From positions 2,229,465 to 2,293,464 of the forward strand of contig NC_048541.1 in assembly GCF_902806685.2 (NCBI RefSeq): a stretch of DNA of 64,000 nucleotides. Reading direction: 5' to 3'. The notes under the pieces were generated by a model. That model saw nothing but the letters and a program-made list of their open reading frames with translations. It did no database searches and was not told the origin of the DNA. Made by a program: the position numbers and the translations under genes. Below are positions 1 through 12,934 of the stretch, piece after piece; positions within the stretch are counted from its first letter, which is position 1, and every line of letters begins with the position of its first letter. The DNA comes from Maniola hyperantus. Taxonomy: Eukaryota; Arthropoda; Insecta; Lepidoptera; Nymphalidae.

Positions 1-130
1 TTTCAGTTTTTATTACAATAAGATGTCTTTCAAATACGAGAAGGCGTCTTGATTTTCAGTTACATTAAATTTTTTTATTGTAACCCTTTATAAATCATAT
101 TAGATTTTCAGAACTTTCAACGGAATTAAA
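1..130. other. Intron sequence, nothing recognised
   Basis: A/T-rich sequence on the 3' side of exon 5. No splice sites or repeat family recognised. Confidence 0.6.
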
Positions 131-552
131 AAAATAACCAGCCAAGTGCGAGTTAGACTCGCGCACTAAGGGTTCCGTACTACAATCGTATTTTATCAAC
201 TTTTGCCTGATAAATCAAAAACTAATATGCCTAAAATAAATAAAAATCTGTTTTAGAATGTACAAATAAAGCCCTTTCATATGATACCCCACTTGGTATA
301 GTAATCTTAGTTGAAAATAACAATATTTGTTCATGACCACAATTTTTTTTTTGTGTCATGTAACCACAAATTGACGGTTTTCAGATTTTTCCCCGAATGT
401 CTGCTATAAGACCTACCTACGTGCCAAATTTCATGACTCTAGGTCAACGGGAAGTACCCTGTAGGTTTCTTGACAGACCGACAGACAGACAGACAGACAA
501 CAAAGTGATCCTATAAGGGTTCCGTTTTTCCTTTTGAAGTACGAAACTCTAA
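131..552 (+). repeat. GGTTCCGT-type repeat with (CAGA)n, copy 1
   Basis: Starts ACCAGCCAAGTGCGAGTTAG and ends with TTTTCCTTTTGAAGTACGAA. It carries the family's internal landmarks: GTAACCACAAATT, CCCCGAATGTC, GGTCAACGGGAAGTACC, a (CAGA)n tract near 481-498 and CCTATAAGGGTTCCG. This is a nonautonomous element present at least a dozen times in the window. It sits 31 bases beyond the 3' end of exon 5. I do not assign a superfamily. Confidence 0.85.
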
Positions 553-583
553 CAAGTGATTTTAAGTAGAAAAGAATACTCAC

Positions 584-736
584 TTCGATCTAACCACCGT
601 ATCGCAGATCCGTGTATATGTGGGGACGCTAGAAGCTCCTTGAGGAACTGCCACAGGTGTATATGAGTGCTGCCCGACTTCACTTTGCCTCCTCCTTGAC
701 TTGCGCTAGTGCCGGCTGGTTCTGAATCTTCATCTG
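584..736 (-). CDS. Ets98B: Ets98B exon 5: acidic linker and N-terminal ETS domain
   Basis: A 153-base exon preceded by TTCCTTAGCAG and followed by CGAA|GTGAGT (GT at 583-582). It encodes DEDSEPAG, a Gly/Ser linker with KVKSG, then HIHLWQFLKELLASPHIHG and SAIRWLDR. The latter is the first helix and first strand of the ETS winged-helix domain; the start HIHLWQFLKELL is nearly invariant in the SPDEF/D-ETS-4 group. It ends in phase 1 with an A, compatible with the Ser or Lys that normally follows WLDR. The remaining two thirds of the ETS domain must lie to the left of the window. The acceptor is a TAGCAG tandem, so the first codon may be included or skipped. Confidence 0.92.
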
Positions 737-3700
737 CTAAGGAAAGAACATTACTATTAGTAACATCACTCTTATTACCTACTATAAAAACTTTTTTATT
801 ACATTATTTTAATGATTTAAAATAATTGAGTTAGCAAATTAGGTCAAAGAATTAGTTAGGCCATCCAAAGGGGTAATGCTGCCAGCATTTTGGGTACAAT
901 GCCTAGCTGCGGTGGTCTCGATGAGGTTTTAGATTTAATTTATTTTAGTTTTAATTTAATGTTGTTTTCTTTTTACTTTTAATTTAGATATAAAAAATAT
1001 TTATGTGTATACCGTAAGCGTAAAACTATGTAATTATATCAGATTTAGATAAACATAACAATAATTTAAAGCTAACAAGTTTTTTGACAATTCTTAAACT
1101 TTAAAAAAACTAGATCATAAAATTCAATAAAATCTTGGAATTTGGAAAATTTAATTTGGTTAACGCTTAAATTTGTCTGTACCTACCTATGATAGTTCGA
1201 GTAAGTAACAATAATAGTATTGTACTATGCATTCACAAATTCACAATATTATTATAAATCTAAGACGATGTGATTATTTTAATTTAATTTTTTTTTATTA
1301 ATCATGAATTTTACCTAAAACTATTATAAAACTTATAAAATTGTACCTATAAAAACTATTACGAATATCATATTGCATAATTGTTTGAATTTTTGTAATA
1401 GGTATAAATTGCCATATCAACTGTAATTTTTGTGATAAATTGTATGTAACCATAGGATTGAATTGGAATAAAGGCTTTATTTATTTATTTATTTTATGCA
1501 TATATAATCCTTATTAGTAAAGTTAGGTAGGCACTATTATCCAAATACCAGTAAGAGATACCTATCACGTACGAAAGTGCTACTTTTCCAATTTTAGTAA
1601 CCAAGACATGACCTTCAATTTGGGACACGTAAACAAACAGACAGTAAACATACTCTCAGCTCTACGGTTTAATGCCTCGGAATCTATTTACAGAAGCTGT
1701 TAAAAGGAATATGTAAATATCGTAAATATTTAAAAGGAAAACTGACTGACTGACGTATAGTAATGAACAGCCCAAACGGCGGGGTCTAGTTATATGAGAT
1801 TTAGAATGTAGCTAGATTCTCTCTAAAATGTAGAAGAAAGGATTTTTTAAAGGAAAAGAATTAGACTAAAAGTGGTGATAGCCTAGTGGCTAAGACGTCC
1901 GCCACCTAGTCAGGGGGTCCGAGGTTCGATCGCGGGCTCGCACCCGTAAGTTTAGGAGTTACATGCATTTTAAGAAATTAAGTATCACTTGCTTTCACGG
2001 TGAAGGAAACATCGAAAGGAAACCAACATGCCTAAGAGTTCCCCATAATGTTAAGTTAAGAGCCTCAATAGCTCAACCGGTATAGGAGTGGACTGAAAAC
2101 CGAAAGGTCGACAGTTCAAACCCCGCCCGTTGCACTATTACCGTACCTACTCCTAGCACAAGCTTGACGCTTAATTGGAGAGGAAAGGGTCATTTAAAAA
2201 ATGGCTAATATTCTTTTTTTTTTTTTAAATGTTCTCAAAGGTGTAAGAAGTCTGCCAGTCTGCAATTGGTCACCGTAGTAGACTATGACCAAACCAGCCT
2301 TTTCATTCTAAGAGGTGACCTGTATTCAACAGTGAGCTAGCAAGGGGTTGATAAGCATGACTACTGCTAAAACTATTTTAGCGTTTGTCCAACGTTTAAA
2401 GATTCAGTTTGCCATTATACCATTTATTATTACTTGTAGCATTTATTACCCTATAAAACGCACAAAAACCGCTGCTTTATCACTACAAGTTTCTCTAGAA
2501 ATCGTACAAAGCAAAAAAAATACAGGCATCAATATCGCCTTCCTGTCGCATTCTAGATCAACTCGATCGATAGTATCAAAAGGCATCCATAATCCATAAT
2601 ATATTTTTTAATGTCAAAGCTATTTTATATTTATTTCACACTCATACTCATGATCATCTTGATTAACCAATTGCTGGCTCACCACTGAGCACGGGCCTCA
2701 TCTCAGAATGAGAAGGATTTGGCGATAACCCACGACGCTGGAATTAAAAGACTTCACACACCTTCGCGAACATTATGACGAACTTTCAGGCATGCAGGTT
2801 GCCTCGCAATGTTTTCTTTCGTCGATAAAACAATTATTTAATTGTTATAGGTGCGTGCCCGGAATCAAACCCCACGACTTCCTGAATTGGAGGTGGACGT
2901 CAGTTTTACCACTTCTTATTATCATTCTGAACAGGTAGCCTACTATCACCGCTTTTCAGAATGATGGCGACAAATCTTTTTCTTGGATATTAAAAGGAAT
3001 ATAATATTATCAAAAGCTGTTCGTCGCCTGTCAGTCAGATATTTTTACAAGTTGATTTATAAATGAACAGTTTTACAGATCTAACATATTCGACCTTGCG
3101 TGCCCGATGGCACAACTCATAGCATCTGGGTCACCGGGAAACGTATAAAAAGCTGGCCCGACATATAAGGGTTTAGCTATCGAGAAAGGAATAGAACTCA
3201 TTGACGGACTGATGGATAGACTAACTGTAACTGAGCATGCTTTTGATTATGTAGATGCTTACAAAGTTGAGGATAACGACAATTGTAACATTACAGAGGT
3301 TCTACTTCTGGCAGATCGAGCTCTTCTTTGAAATGTTTGAGCCCAAAACAATATAAAAGCAAAATACCTGCTCACATATCTATCAATATAAATAGCATCC
3401 GCAGTATACCTACTGTAAAATTGTAGTTGTGACTCCTTCGATGAAATTGTAGACATACATAATCCTTCTAGTATCATTTATTTCTCTCGAACAATATTAG
3501 TTATTTTACTTCTTGAGATTTTGATTATTCACTTTATTGGGTTGTTCGTAAATTTTCGGCCGTGGACCGACATTAAAAATGCGTCAACACTGACGGAGCA
3601 AGACCGGTGGTCAATACTGCCAAAAAGCTCTTATTTACAGACGTTACGATTTCAGTATCATGACTTGTAAAAATATTTCTACTGAATTTATTCACATCGA

Positions 3701-6700
3701 GACTTTATGTTTTCTACATTTTAGTCAAATCAGCCTCAAATACTAATTTATGAAATGATAAGCTAACACTACCTAGCTACCTACATTCAAATGACAATAA
3801 ATACGAGTAAGCAATTTTGTAGTACATTAATGCCTTCGTTGCTAACTTTTGATGTTTTAGATCTCGTCATACAACAGTTTGTTTATTTGTCAGACGTTGA
3901 TTTTATAATTTTCTACCCTTTTTTCCTACACCCGCTTTAATATTTACTTAGCTATTTTTTGCAATTTTGTTTGTATTTCTTTTCATTTTACTGCTGTTGT
4001 TTACGGTTTTACGTCAGCATTTATCTTTTTCCGCATAAATTTCTTTTTCAACGGTAACATCTAACGTAAACTGTATTAGCCCAAACAACCTGTCTTCATT
4101 TCTGTTGATCTGTATACGATGAACCAAAGAGGTACCATAAACTAGAGGTGGTTTCAAGGTCTCATTCAGCGGCAAATGGACTGGTTAATTCTCATCACTA
4201 TCATTGATATCACTATCTTTTTATGACGCAGTAAAAGACATTATGTTTGAACAAAATTATTTATTAGTTCCATTACGTCTTTTACCTGCTGGGACCTCTT
4301 AATTGACTCCTAAAGTATGAGAAGCAGGGAAAATTAATGAATGCTCATGAGGCGTATAAAATGTGCCCTCAAAAGACGTCGCTTTGTGGTGACCACGACC
4401 GCTCTGCCAAGAGTGTTACGACGAAGAAAAATGTATGAGATCAGGGAGAATTGACAAATGCTCATGAGGCGTATACAATGTGCCCTCAAAGACGTCGCTT
4501 TGTGGTGACCACGACCGCTCTGCCAAGAGTGTTACGACCAAGAAAAATGTATGAGATCTACATCTCTATGGTCTATAACTCAATGCGATGAACGATATAA
4601 ATCCAATGGGCAATGCTCGGTATGCCGCGAACTTGCAGGCAGAGATAATTGCTAGTAGCTGTTTCCTGTGCCACTATCAACACTTTTTTCAACTCCAGCT
4701 GCCAGCTAACTAAACATGGCGGAGTTACTTCTTTTTCTAAAGCTTTAAGTGTGGTATTATACTGGTGATCTGTCTTTATTTATATATCTGGTACACATTG
4801 AAAATGCCGATACGATTAAACAAGGTCTTGTACAAGAAAAATTCCGAGACAATGTAGAATGTAGAGCGAATAATTATCACAGCTTTATATAATTTATCAA
4901 AAATTTCCATTTTTATCGTAATATTTAACCATGATGTCCATTTCAAGTTATGGCAAACATAAAAATACAAACATAAAGCAAAAAATGGTTGGTAGTTTAA
5001 TTTGTTTTTTGTAAACAACGACTCAGAACATCACACAAAAACCATTAACAACTTAATAACATAATTAATCTTAATAATTTTGATTTCGTAAGGCAAGATG
5101 GGCTAATTAAACTAAGTTAAAGAATTAATTTTTCTACCACTGTTCCTCTGTCACTGATCCTTCATTTGTAATATTTTACTTTAGCGTTAAGTATGAGTTT
5201 GTGCGATTTGATCAAAATTGTATGAGCGTCACGCGTCGGTGTAGGTATATGACATCATTCGTATAACAATTTCAACGCTAGTTTGAGTTATATTGAGCTC
5301 AATTTATTTCAAATCTACTTGTAAATGTTACCCTTTTTAATTATTATTATTATCCTTGTTTCAAAATGCCCAATTTATTTTTAATTTTAGCGTTTAAACT
5401 ATCGTGAGTGATTTCCATTATACATATCTCACACCCGGCTATACTCACGTGTTTAGTCGACGTTAGCTCGACTATTTTTAATTTCTACTACTTTTCAAAT
5501 CATACTACATATTATTTTGATTATTAAATATGATATGATTATCTTTATATTCTAATTTATTGTGTGTGTTTCATTAATTTTTGTATAAATTAGTATTAAT
5601 AGATGTGTTATTATTAAAATCAAATGTTAGAATATTTTTATCTGCTTCTTCACCGTATTTCTAATTTTTAAATAAATTATTATATGATTTAGAGACTTGA
5701 CTCTAAACACGCACCGACGCTCAAATTTTCCCATTTCTAATGCAACAAGCGTCCTCTTTCTGTCCGTCTTCAATTCCCTCGTAAAGCGAGTTAGCAGCCT
5801 CAACATATACAGTGAGACATAATATATTATAACATGACAAGGATTTTATTTTACGAAACGGGACATAAGTATAGTAAAGAAGACTAAATGAGGTTGAAAC
5901 TTACAAACAGTGGCACATTGCGTTGCCCGACCATTTGCGTTTCCACAGTTTTGATGATAACATCACGCTCTTATATCAAAACCGTGTCAACTCAAAACAA
6001 AACTTTTATCAGAAACTAAGAAAAATTGATTTTTGATAAACTACAGAAGATATTAAAATTTTAAAAAATATTTAGAAGGAATTGTGTTCTGAATGTAGAA
6101 AGCTATAGCTTTATTTCCGTATAGATAGTCAAGGGTTCAGAAAATGAGGTTATCTCAAAAGGCGAAGCTTTTGAGTTGAAACAGTTTTGATCCAGTCCTG
6201 CGGACAACGGGACGTGTGCCCACATTGGCCATATATCATCGACTCGTTTGTCTCTATGTGGGTCCTCGCATCGGCTAACGGTGATCACAATGCAACGAAT
6301 TATGCAGGCGTCCCCGACTGTTTCCACAGTTTTGATGCTACTAAGATCCCACTTTATATCAAAACCGTTTCAACTCAATACAAAACTTTTTCAGCAACTA
6401 AGAAAAATTGATTTTTGATAAACTATAGAAGATATTAAAATTATTTAAGTGTTTCGAATATAGAAAAAAATAGTTACTAAAACTTTATTTCCGTACAGAT
6501 AATCAGTATTTTTTTAAATTTTAGTATTTCCGCACAGAAAATGATGTTATCACAAAAGGCGAAATTTTTGAGTTGAAACAGTTTTGATCCAGTCCTGCGG
6601 AAAACGGGACGTGTGGCCACATTGGCCATATATCATCGACTCGTTTGTCTCTATGTGGGTCCTCGCATCGGCTAACGGTGATCACAATGCAACGAATGAT

Positions 6701-9700
6701 GCAGTGGCGTGCTACATTGCGTCCCAGACCGTTTGCTTTTCCACTGTTTTGATGTTAGGCTCCGCTGCATTTTAAAATCGCCCGTAAATAAAATAGTAAT
6801 GGCCCACTTATCAACGTTAATATCTTTGCAATTATTTTTAAATAAATTGTTTTAACTGTTTCTCTAGCAGTAATAGGCTTTGTCTGTGTATTCGTTTTTT
6901 GCGTCATTCTTCTCTTTTTGATGATTTCATTGCAAATTTTTGTTATCATAAAACATTTTACGAGAAAGCTTATTATTATTAGATTAACTTTATTTTCAAC
7001 CAGCTTATGCTCGCGACTTCGTCCGTGTGGACTACACAAATTTCAAACCCCTATTTCACCTCCTTAGGGGAAGAATTTTTAAAAATCCTTTCTTAGCGAG
7101 TGCCAACATCATAATAGCTATCTGCATGCCAAATTTCAGCCCGATCCGTCCAGTAGTTTGAGCTGTGCGTTGATAGATCAGTCAGTCATTCAGTCAGTCA
7201 CCTTTTCCTTTTATATATTTTGATTAAAGTTTGGAAGACGATGTAGAAGAAAACAGTTAGTTTTAATACAATAAATAAAAAGTGCCTTTAAACTCCACTC
7301 GAATTATTAATTTTTAGTTATTGTGTATACTATGTCCTAATTTACTTTACACTGTGACATTAATGAAGTACAAGTACTAGGAAAACGGGCCAAGTGCGAA
7401 TCAGACTCGCCCAGGTTCCGTAGCTTGAAAAGAAACAAGCAAATGGCATATTATGCTAATTCAAAACAAATGTCTTTTAAAAAGTTTGAAAACTTTATTT
7501 CTAATTTCTAAAAAAACTGTGCTAGCCAGAGACGTCGCGTTATTTTGCCTGTAAAGTGTAAAGTTTAGATTACCTGTCTTTTTTATTTCAAATGTTTCCC
7601 TTCGTGAACTTGTGTGAGAAGGAATAGAACGGTTTTTTTGGAGATTTTTTCATCATAAATCAAAAACTAAGGAGTTTCCCACAAACTTCGTATCGAATTC
7701 TCAGACAAAACCTGTTACAGTTCTTGCAATTCACGAAGGTGAGTGGCTCATGCTTGTGTTTAAGTCGTATCGGTATAAGTAAAGGTACACTGAATGTGTG
7801 CGTTTGCGAGCGCTTGCTCGCGACTGATTGGTCCGACATGCACGCACACTTACGCAATGCCCGTGTATCCGACGTGACCACAAGTAAAATCCACTCGCCT
7901 TCGTGAATTGCAAGAACTGTACACACAAAAAAGTAGGTGTTATTTATGTACATACCATCGCTTAAGTCGTCAGCTGACGGCAGGCCGGGGGGTGCGGGCG
8001 TGGGGGAAGGCTGTTCTTGCTCCGTCCATTGACTCCTCCAGCCCTCGTGCCGCGCCGCTTTCCAGATCTCCAGCTGTGCGTACAGTGTGCTACCGGCCTA
8101 AAACAAAAGAACACTGGTTTAGTAAAAAATCGGTCAAGTGCGAGTCGGATTCGTAGAGGAAGGGTTCCGCACCATAGTACGAGATGTAACACTTTTTTAT
8201 GGCGGTAATTTTGAAATGTTTAGTAATTGTTGTTACAGCGACAGTAGAAATACACATTCTGTGAAAATTTCAGATTTCTACCTATTAAGGTTCACGAGAT
8301 ACAGCTCGCTGACAGATACGAACGACGGACAAACGGACGGCATAACAGCGAAGTATTACTATTGGGTCCCGTTGGCAACCTTCGCGTACCATTAACTTCT
8401 TCTTGGTCGTATTCTTTATAACTTCTTTTTTTATATAGAACTAGCTTACGCTCGCGACTTCGTCCGCGTGGACTACACAAATTTCAAACCCCTATTTCAC
8501 CCCTTTAGGGGTCGAATTTTCAAAAATACTTTCTTAGCGGGTGTCTACGTCATAATAGCTATGTGCATGCCAAATTTCAGCCCGATCCGTCCAGTAGTTT
8601 GAGCTGTGCGTTGATAGATCAGTCAGTGAGTCAGTCACCTTTTTGTTTTATATATTTAGATTTACCTACCAAGTTACCTAACTAAATATTAAAACTCATG
8701 GAGCTAAACATGGAGATAAAATCTTGGCGATTCTCCATGTATCCCTTAATCTAATCGTTCGACTGGTTACTGGTTGTCGTCGCACGCGTCGCTGCTTGCC
8801 TGCCTTCGACTTTCTCCAAGGCCGATGAAAGTCGTCGTCGCTACAACTGTTTGCATACAAATCGTAAAATCTGCTCTGTTTTGCACTCATAAAACCAGAC
8901 AAACAAAATGGACACAAGCTTTGGAAACCGATTCAACTCAAAAGTCAAGTCAAAAAGTCAAATGATTTATTCAAAATAGGTACCTAATAAATTACTCTTT
9001 TTGATGGTCAGATGTTGGATTTGTAAGATATAGTGGTGATAATATTTACGCAAACTTAAAACTAGAGCTACGAGGGTTCCAAACGCGCCCAGGTCTGAGA
9101 AGAGCCCACAACAAACTCATTGTTCTTCTTCTTCTTCCCCACCTTATCCCACGCTACGTGGGGTCAGCACAACATGTCTTCCTCTTCCACTCACTTCTGT
9201 CATTCGTCAACGTAACGAAACCGATTCATTGTTAAGCTTATAATAAAAACCGGCCAAGTGCGAGTCAGATTCGCGCACTGAGGGTTCCGTACTACAATCG
9301 TATTTTATAGACATTTTGCATGATAAATTAAAAACTATTATGCTTAAAAATAAATAAAAATCTGTTTTAGAATGTACAAGTAAAGACCTTTCATTATGAT
9401 ACTCCACTTGGTATAGCGATCTTACTTTGAAACGGGAATCTTACCATGCCGGGATCGAATCCTGATCTTGCGGACAGGAGGCGGACATCTTAACCACTAG
9501 GCTATCACGACTCCTTGACATACATAATGGCACAGCATAGTTAATTCAGTATGTTAAACTAACAATTGGTTAGCAGCTAAAAATTCAAATGACTCAGCAC
9601 TAGCTAACCGTTTAAAATGCCTTCAAGCCTTATATTGGCAGTGGACCAAATAGCCGATAGACAGCCAGGCGTTACTTTGAACAAAATATAAATACAGAAG

Positions 9701-12700
9701 ATCAAACTTCTAACCATAAATAACTTATTATTTATGTAAATGTAAAACATCAAAACACGGTTAAATAAATTAATCAATATTTCTATCACAATAATTCATT
9801 GGAGAGAAAAAGCGTTCATGCATACAAACGATCTACTCAAAACTTTTTTATTAAAAGACACCACAAAATATTATACTTTATTATAAGCCAACAATGGACC
9901 CAATTCCGTTGTACACAATCTCTAAACTAAACTAAAATGACACGTCTAAATCTATTGCCACCCTTTCAAAATGTTGCTTGCGGAAAAGGATGGCACTAGA
10001 TTTAGACCTGTTAATTTACTCGTAGTTTAGTTTAGAGATTGTGTACAAGAGAATCGGCCCACTCTACACCTTTCTATGTCAAACTTTTGAATCGATTAAG
10101 TTATATAATTGCACAGTGCTAGATCGTTGTTTGATTGGCTCTAACATCGAGTATTTAGTAATAAATGTTCCAATTTTTAGGGTTTCGTACCTAAAAAGGA
10201 AAAACAGGACCCTTATAGGATCACTTTGTTGTCTTTCTATGATAGAGTTTGTCGTTATATTCTGTTGGCCGTTATCAATTATTAAATTTGTTTGTTTATC
10301 ACACTGGCATAAACAAGCACGGAATAACATAACAATGTATAATCGTAATTATTAATTACGGAGGATTACTTTGTATTTTTCCACGCTACATTATGAATTG
10401 GTAAATACGAAAAATCATAAAAATAGTTTACCTGTATAGCTTCGCACGGGTAGCTTATTACAAATTTCGTAGAGATCTCTATTTTTTTTTAAATAAAATA
10501 TAGCCTATGTCACTTAAGAATAATGTAGCTTTTTCCTGGTGAAACAATTTTTTAAGGGTTCCAGAGATTATTCCCTACAAACAAACATACAATTTTTACC
10601 TCTTTATAATATTAGTATAGAAGTATAGATATGAGATTCTGATAGAGACATAACTTTCTTATGCCTACGTATCATTATTTGCGTAACTCGTACGTAAATC
10701 TAGAACTTCTGGGTATTTCCGATGCAGTTATTAACCTGGTTCGGTTCGGTAAGTTGCGTCAAGTTTCTTAGCTAAGTTGGTATAGCGTTGCATGAAAGTT
10801 GCATAAACGTTACCCCTAAACGGATTTCCTAGCTGTTATGCGTACCACTACGCGTAAGTAGCTAATGACTAATGATTTGTTAATCTGTATCATAATGTCA
10901 TAGCCTAGTGGTTAGAACGTCCGCCTTCTAATCGGAGGTCGGGGATTCGATCTCGGGCACGCACCTCTAACTTTTCGGAGTTATGTGTGTTTTAATTAAT
11001 TAAATATCACTTGCTTTGACGGTAAAGGAAAACATCGTGAGGAAACCTGCATGCCTGAGAGTTCTCCATAATGTTCTCAAAGGTGTGTGAAGTCTACTCT
11101 GCACATGACCCGCGTGGTAGACTATGGCCAAAACCCTTCTCACTCTGAGAGGAGACCCGTGCTCTGTAGTGAGCTGGCGATGAGTTGATCGTGATGATGA
11201 TCATAATGTCTGTACAATGACTTTTATCCACACTTTTCATTAATAACTGGCTAACATACCCGTCCGCTCGAGTGGATTTTTGAAAATCGGTGATGAGATG
11301 AAATTTTCAAAAATCAGGATTTTGAAAATTTCAGATCCTGAAACACGTAGGAAACGTATTTCTTCATTTTTGACTGAAAGCCCAAATGCCAATTTTATGA
11401 TTATAACTTGAAAAATAACGGACTTTAATATAAATTCTATAAGCATGGCATTTTTAAAATCGTGAAATACGTATTTGTTAATTTTTAACAGACAGTCTAA
11501 ATACAAATTTTCATATATAGAGCTTCAAAAATTACGGACTTTCATACTAATTTTCATTCCCTATAAAAAACAAGCGCCAGGAAAATTCACGTTTAAAATT
11601 TAAATCCATTAAAATTATCTCGAATATAATATCAGTGTTAACCTCCATTTGTTTCTACATAAATAAACAAAATAATAGCATATCTGTGAGTTTTGTGACC
11701 CGAGTTTGAACTATATTCCCTTATCTATAACCTTAATCTTCCTCAGAACGGCCCTAGGGTCGGTGATTAAAATTATTCCAAAGTTAGAGGTATGTAATAA
11801 TTCTGGTAAATAAATATTCATTCATTTATTCATTATTTCACTTGAACGGGGCAGATTGATGGATGTTTTTGTTAAGAATTTGACCAATGGTTCCAAACAC
11901 ACCCTGGTCGAAGTAGAGATCTACTGCTACCTACCTAGCCTACTAGAGTTTAGCTGATAGAGGCATTTAATTAGCTGTTCCTGCAAAAATATCGTTTTGA
12001 ACACAATAAAGGTTTGAAAAGTATATAGTAAAAGTTTATATTTTTTTTGTTGTTTTTTACAAGGAAATGAAGTGTTTATTGTCTACTAGCGATCACTCCA
12101 GCTTCGCACGTCTGGAATTTACTAATAAAGAAAATGAACAGTGTATTCAAATTTTCTTACAAAAATACGGATCACCAACTTTTCTGGTGGATTTTTCAAA
12201 AAAATATTTTATACAAACCTTTGATACATGCAGCAATGGATTTTTATTTACATATTTAGATTTAGGTATATGAAAGAAATACAAATTTTAACTTTGAAAA
12301 GCTACAACTTTATTAATAACGACGGAATGATACGTCATGCACGAAAAATGTTACATTTTCTATCAATATTTGAAACATTAGCAATACTTTAGAAGAACAC
12401 ATAATATGAGTCATAAGCCTACCTTTGAACATATAATATGTTAAATAGAGTTGGTAGCTAAGCAAAAAAGTTGCTGAATGAATCACCATGTCTGGATTCT
12501 ACAGATGATGCACAATCAATACATTTTCTATTGAATTGCAAATCTTAAAATATGAGGTTAAGACATTAGAACAGCTTCCAAAATTATTACGATTTTGCTA
12601 AACCTAATGTAATCAGTACCGATATTATAAATGCGAAAGTATGTTTGTTTGTTAGTTTGTTGGTTTGTTGCTTTGTCCTTCAATCACGTTGAAATGGAGG

Positions 12701-12899
12701 AACGGATCGACGTGATTTTTGCATGGATATAGTTTTAGACCAGGAGAGTGACAAAGGCTATTTTTTATCCCGGAAAATCAAAGTTCCCACGGGATTTTTA
12801 AAAAACATAACTCCACGTGGACGAAGTCGCGGGCATCAGTTAGTGGTATAAATAATAATTGTTATAATTGATGTTCATCCGAAAAATATAAATAAATAA

Positions 12900-12934
<35 letters not shown>

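Noticed and set aside
485..500. CRISPR-like regular repeats (CAGACAGACAGA and GACTGACTGACT tracts)
   Set aside because: These are microsatellites within eukaryotic mobile elements, with no spacers and no cas genes.
1875..1950. tRNA genes at the heads of SINE S1, S2 and S3 copies
   Set aside because: A and B boxes are present, but the 3' acceptor stem is replaced by SINE body in each copy, so they are not functional tRNAs.
6187..6775. Two similar 63-74 residue proteins (MIQSCG...)
   Set aside because: They lie in the conserved block of the tandem array, start at different relative ends and lack any coding signature beyond the repeat identity.
7660..7953. Overlapping frames on both strands at 7660-7953
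   Set aside because: They arise from the self-complementary MITE at 7718-7919 and have no protein homology I recognise.
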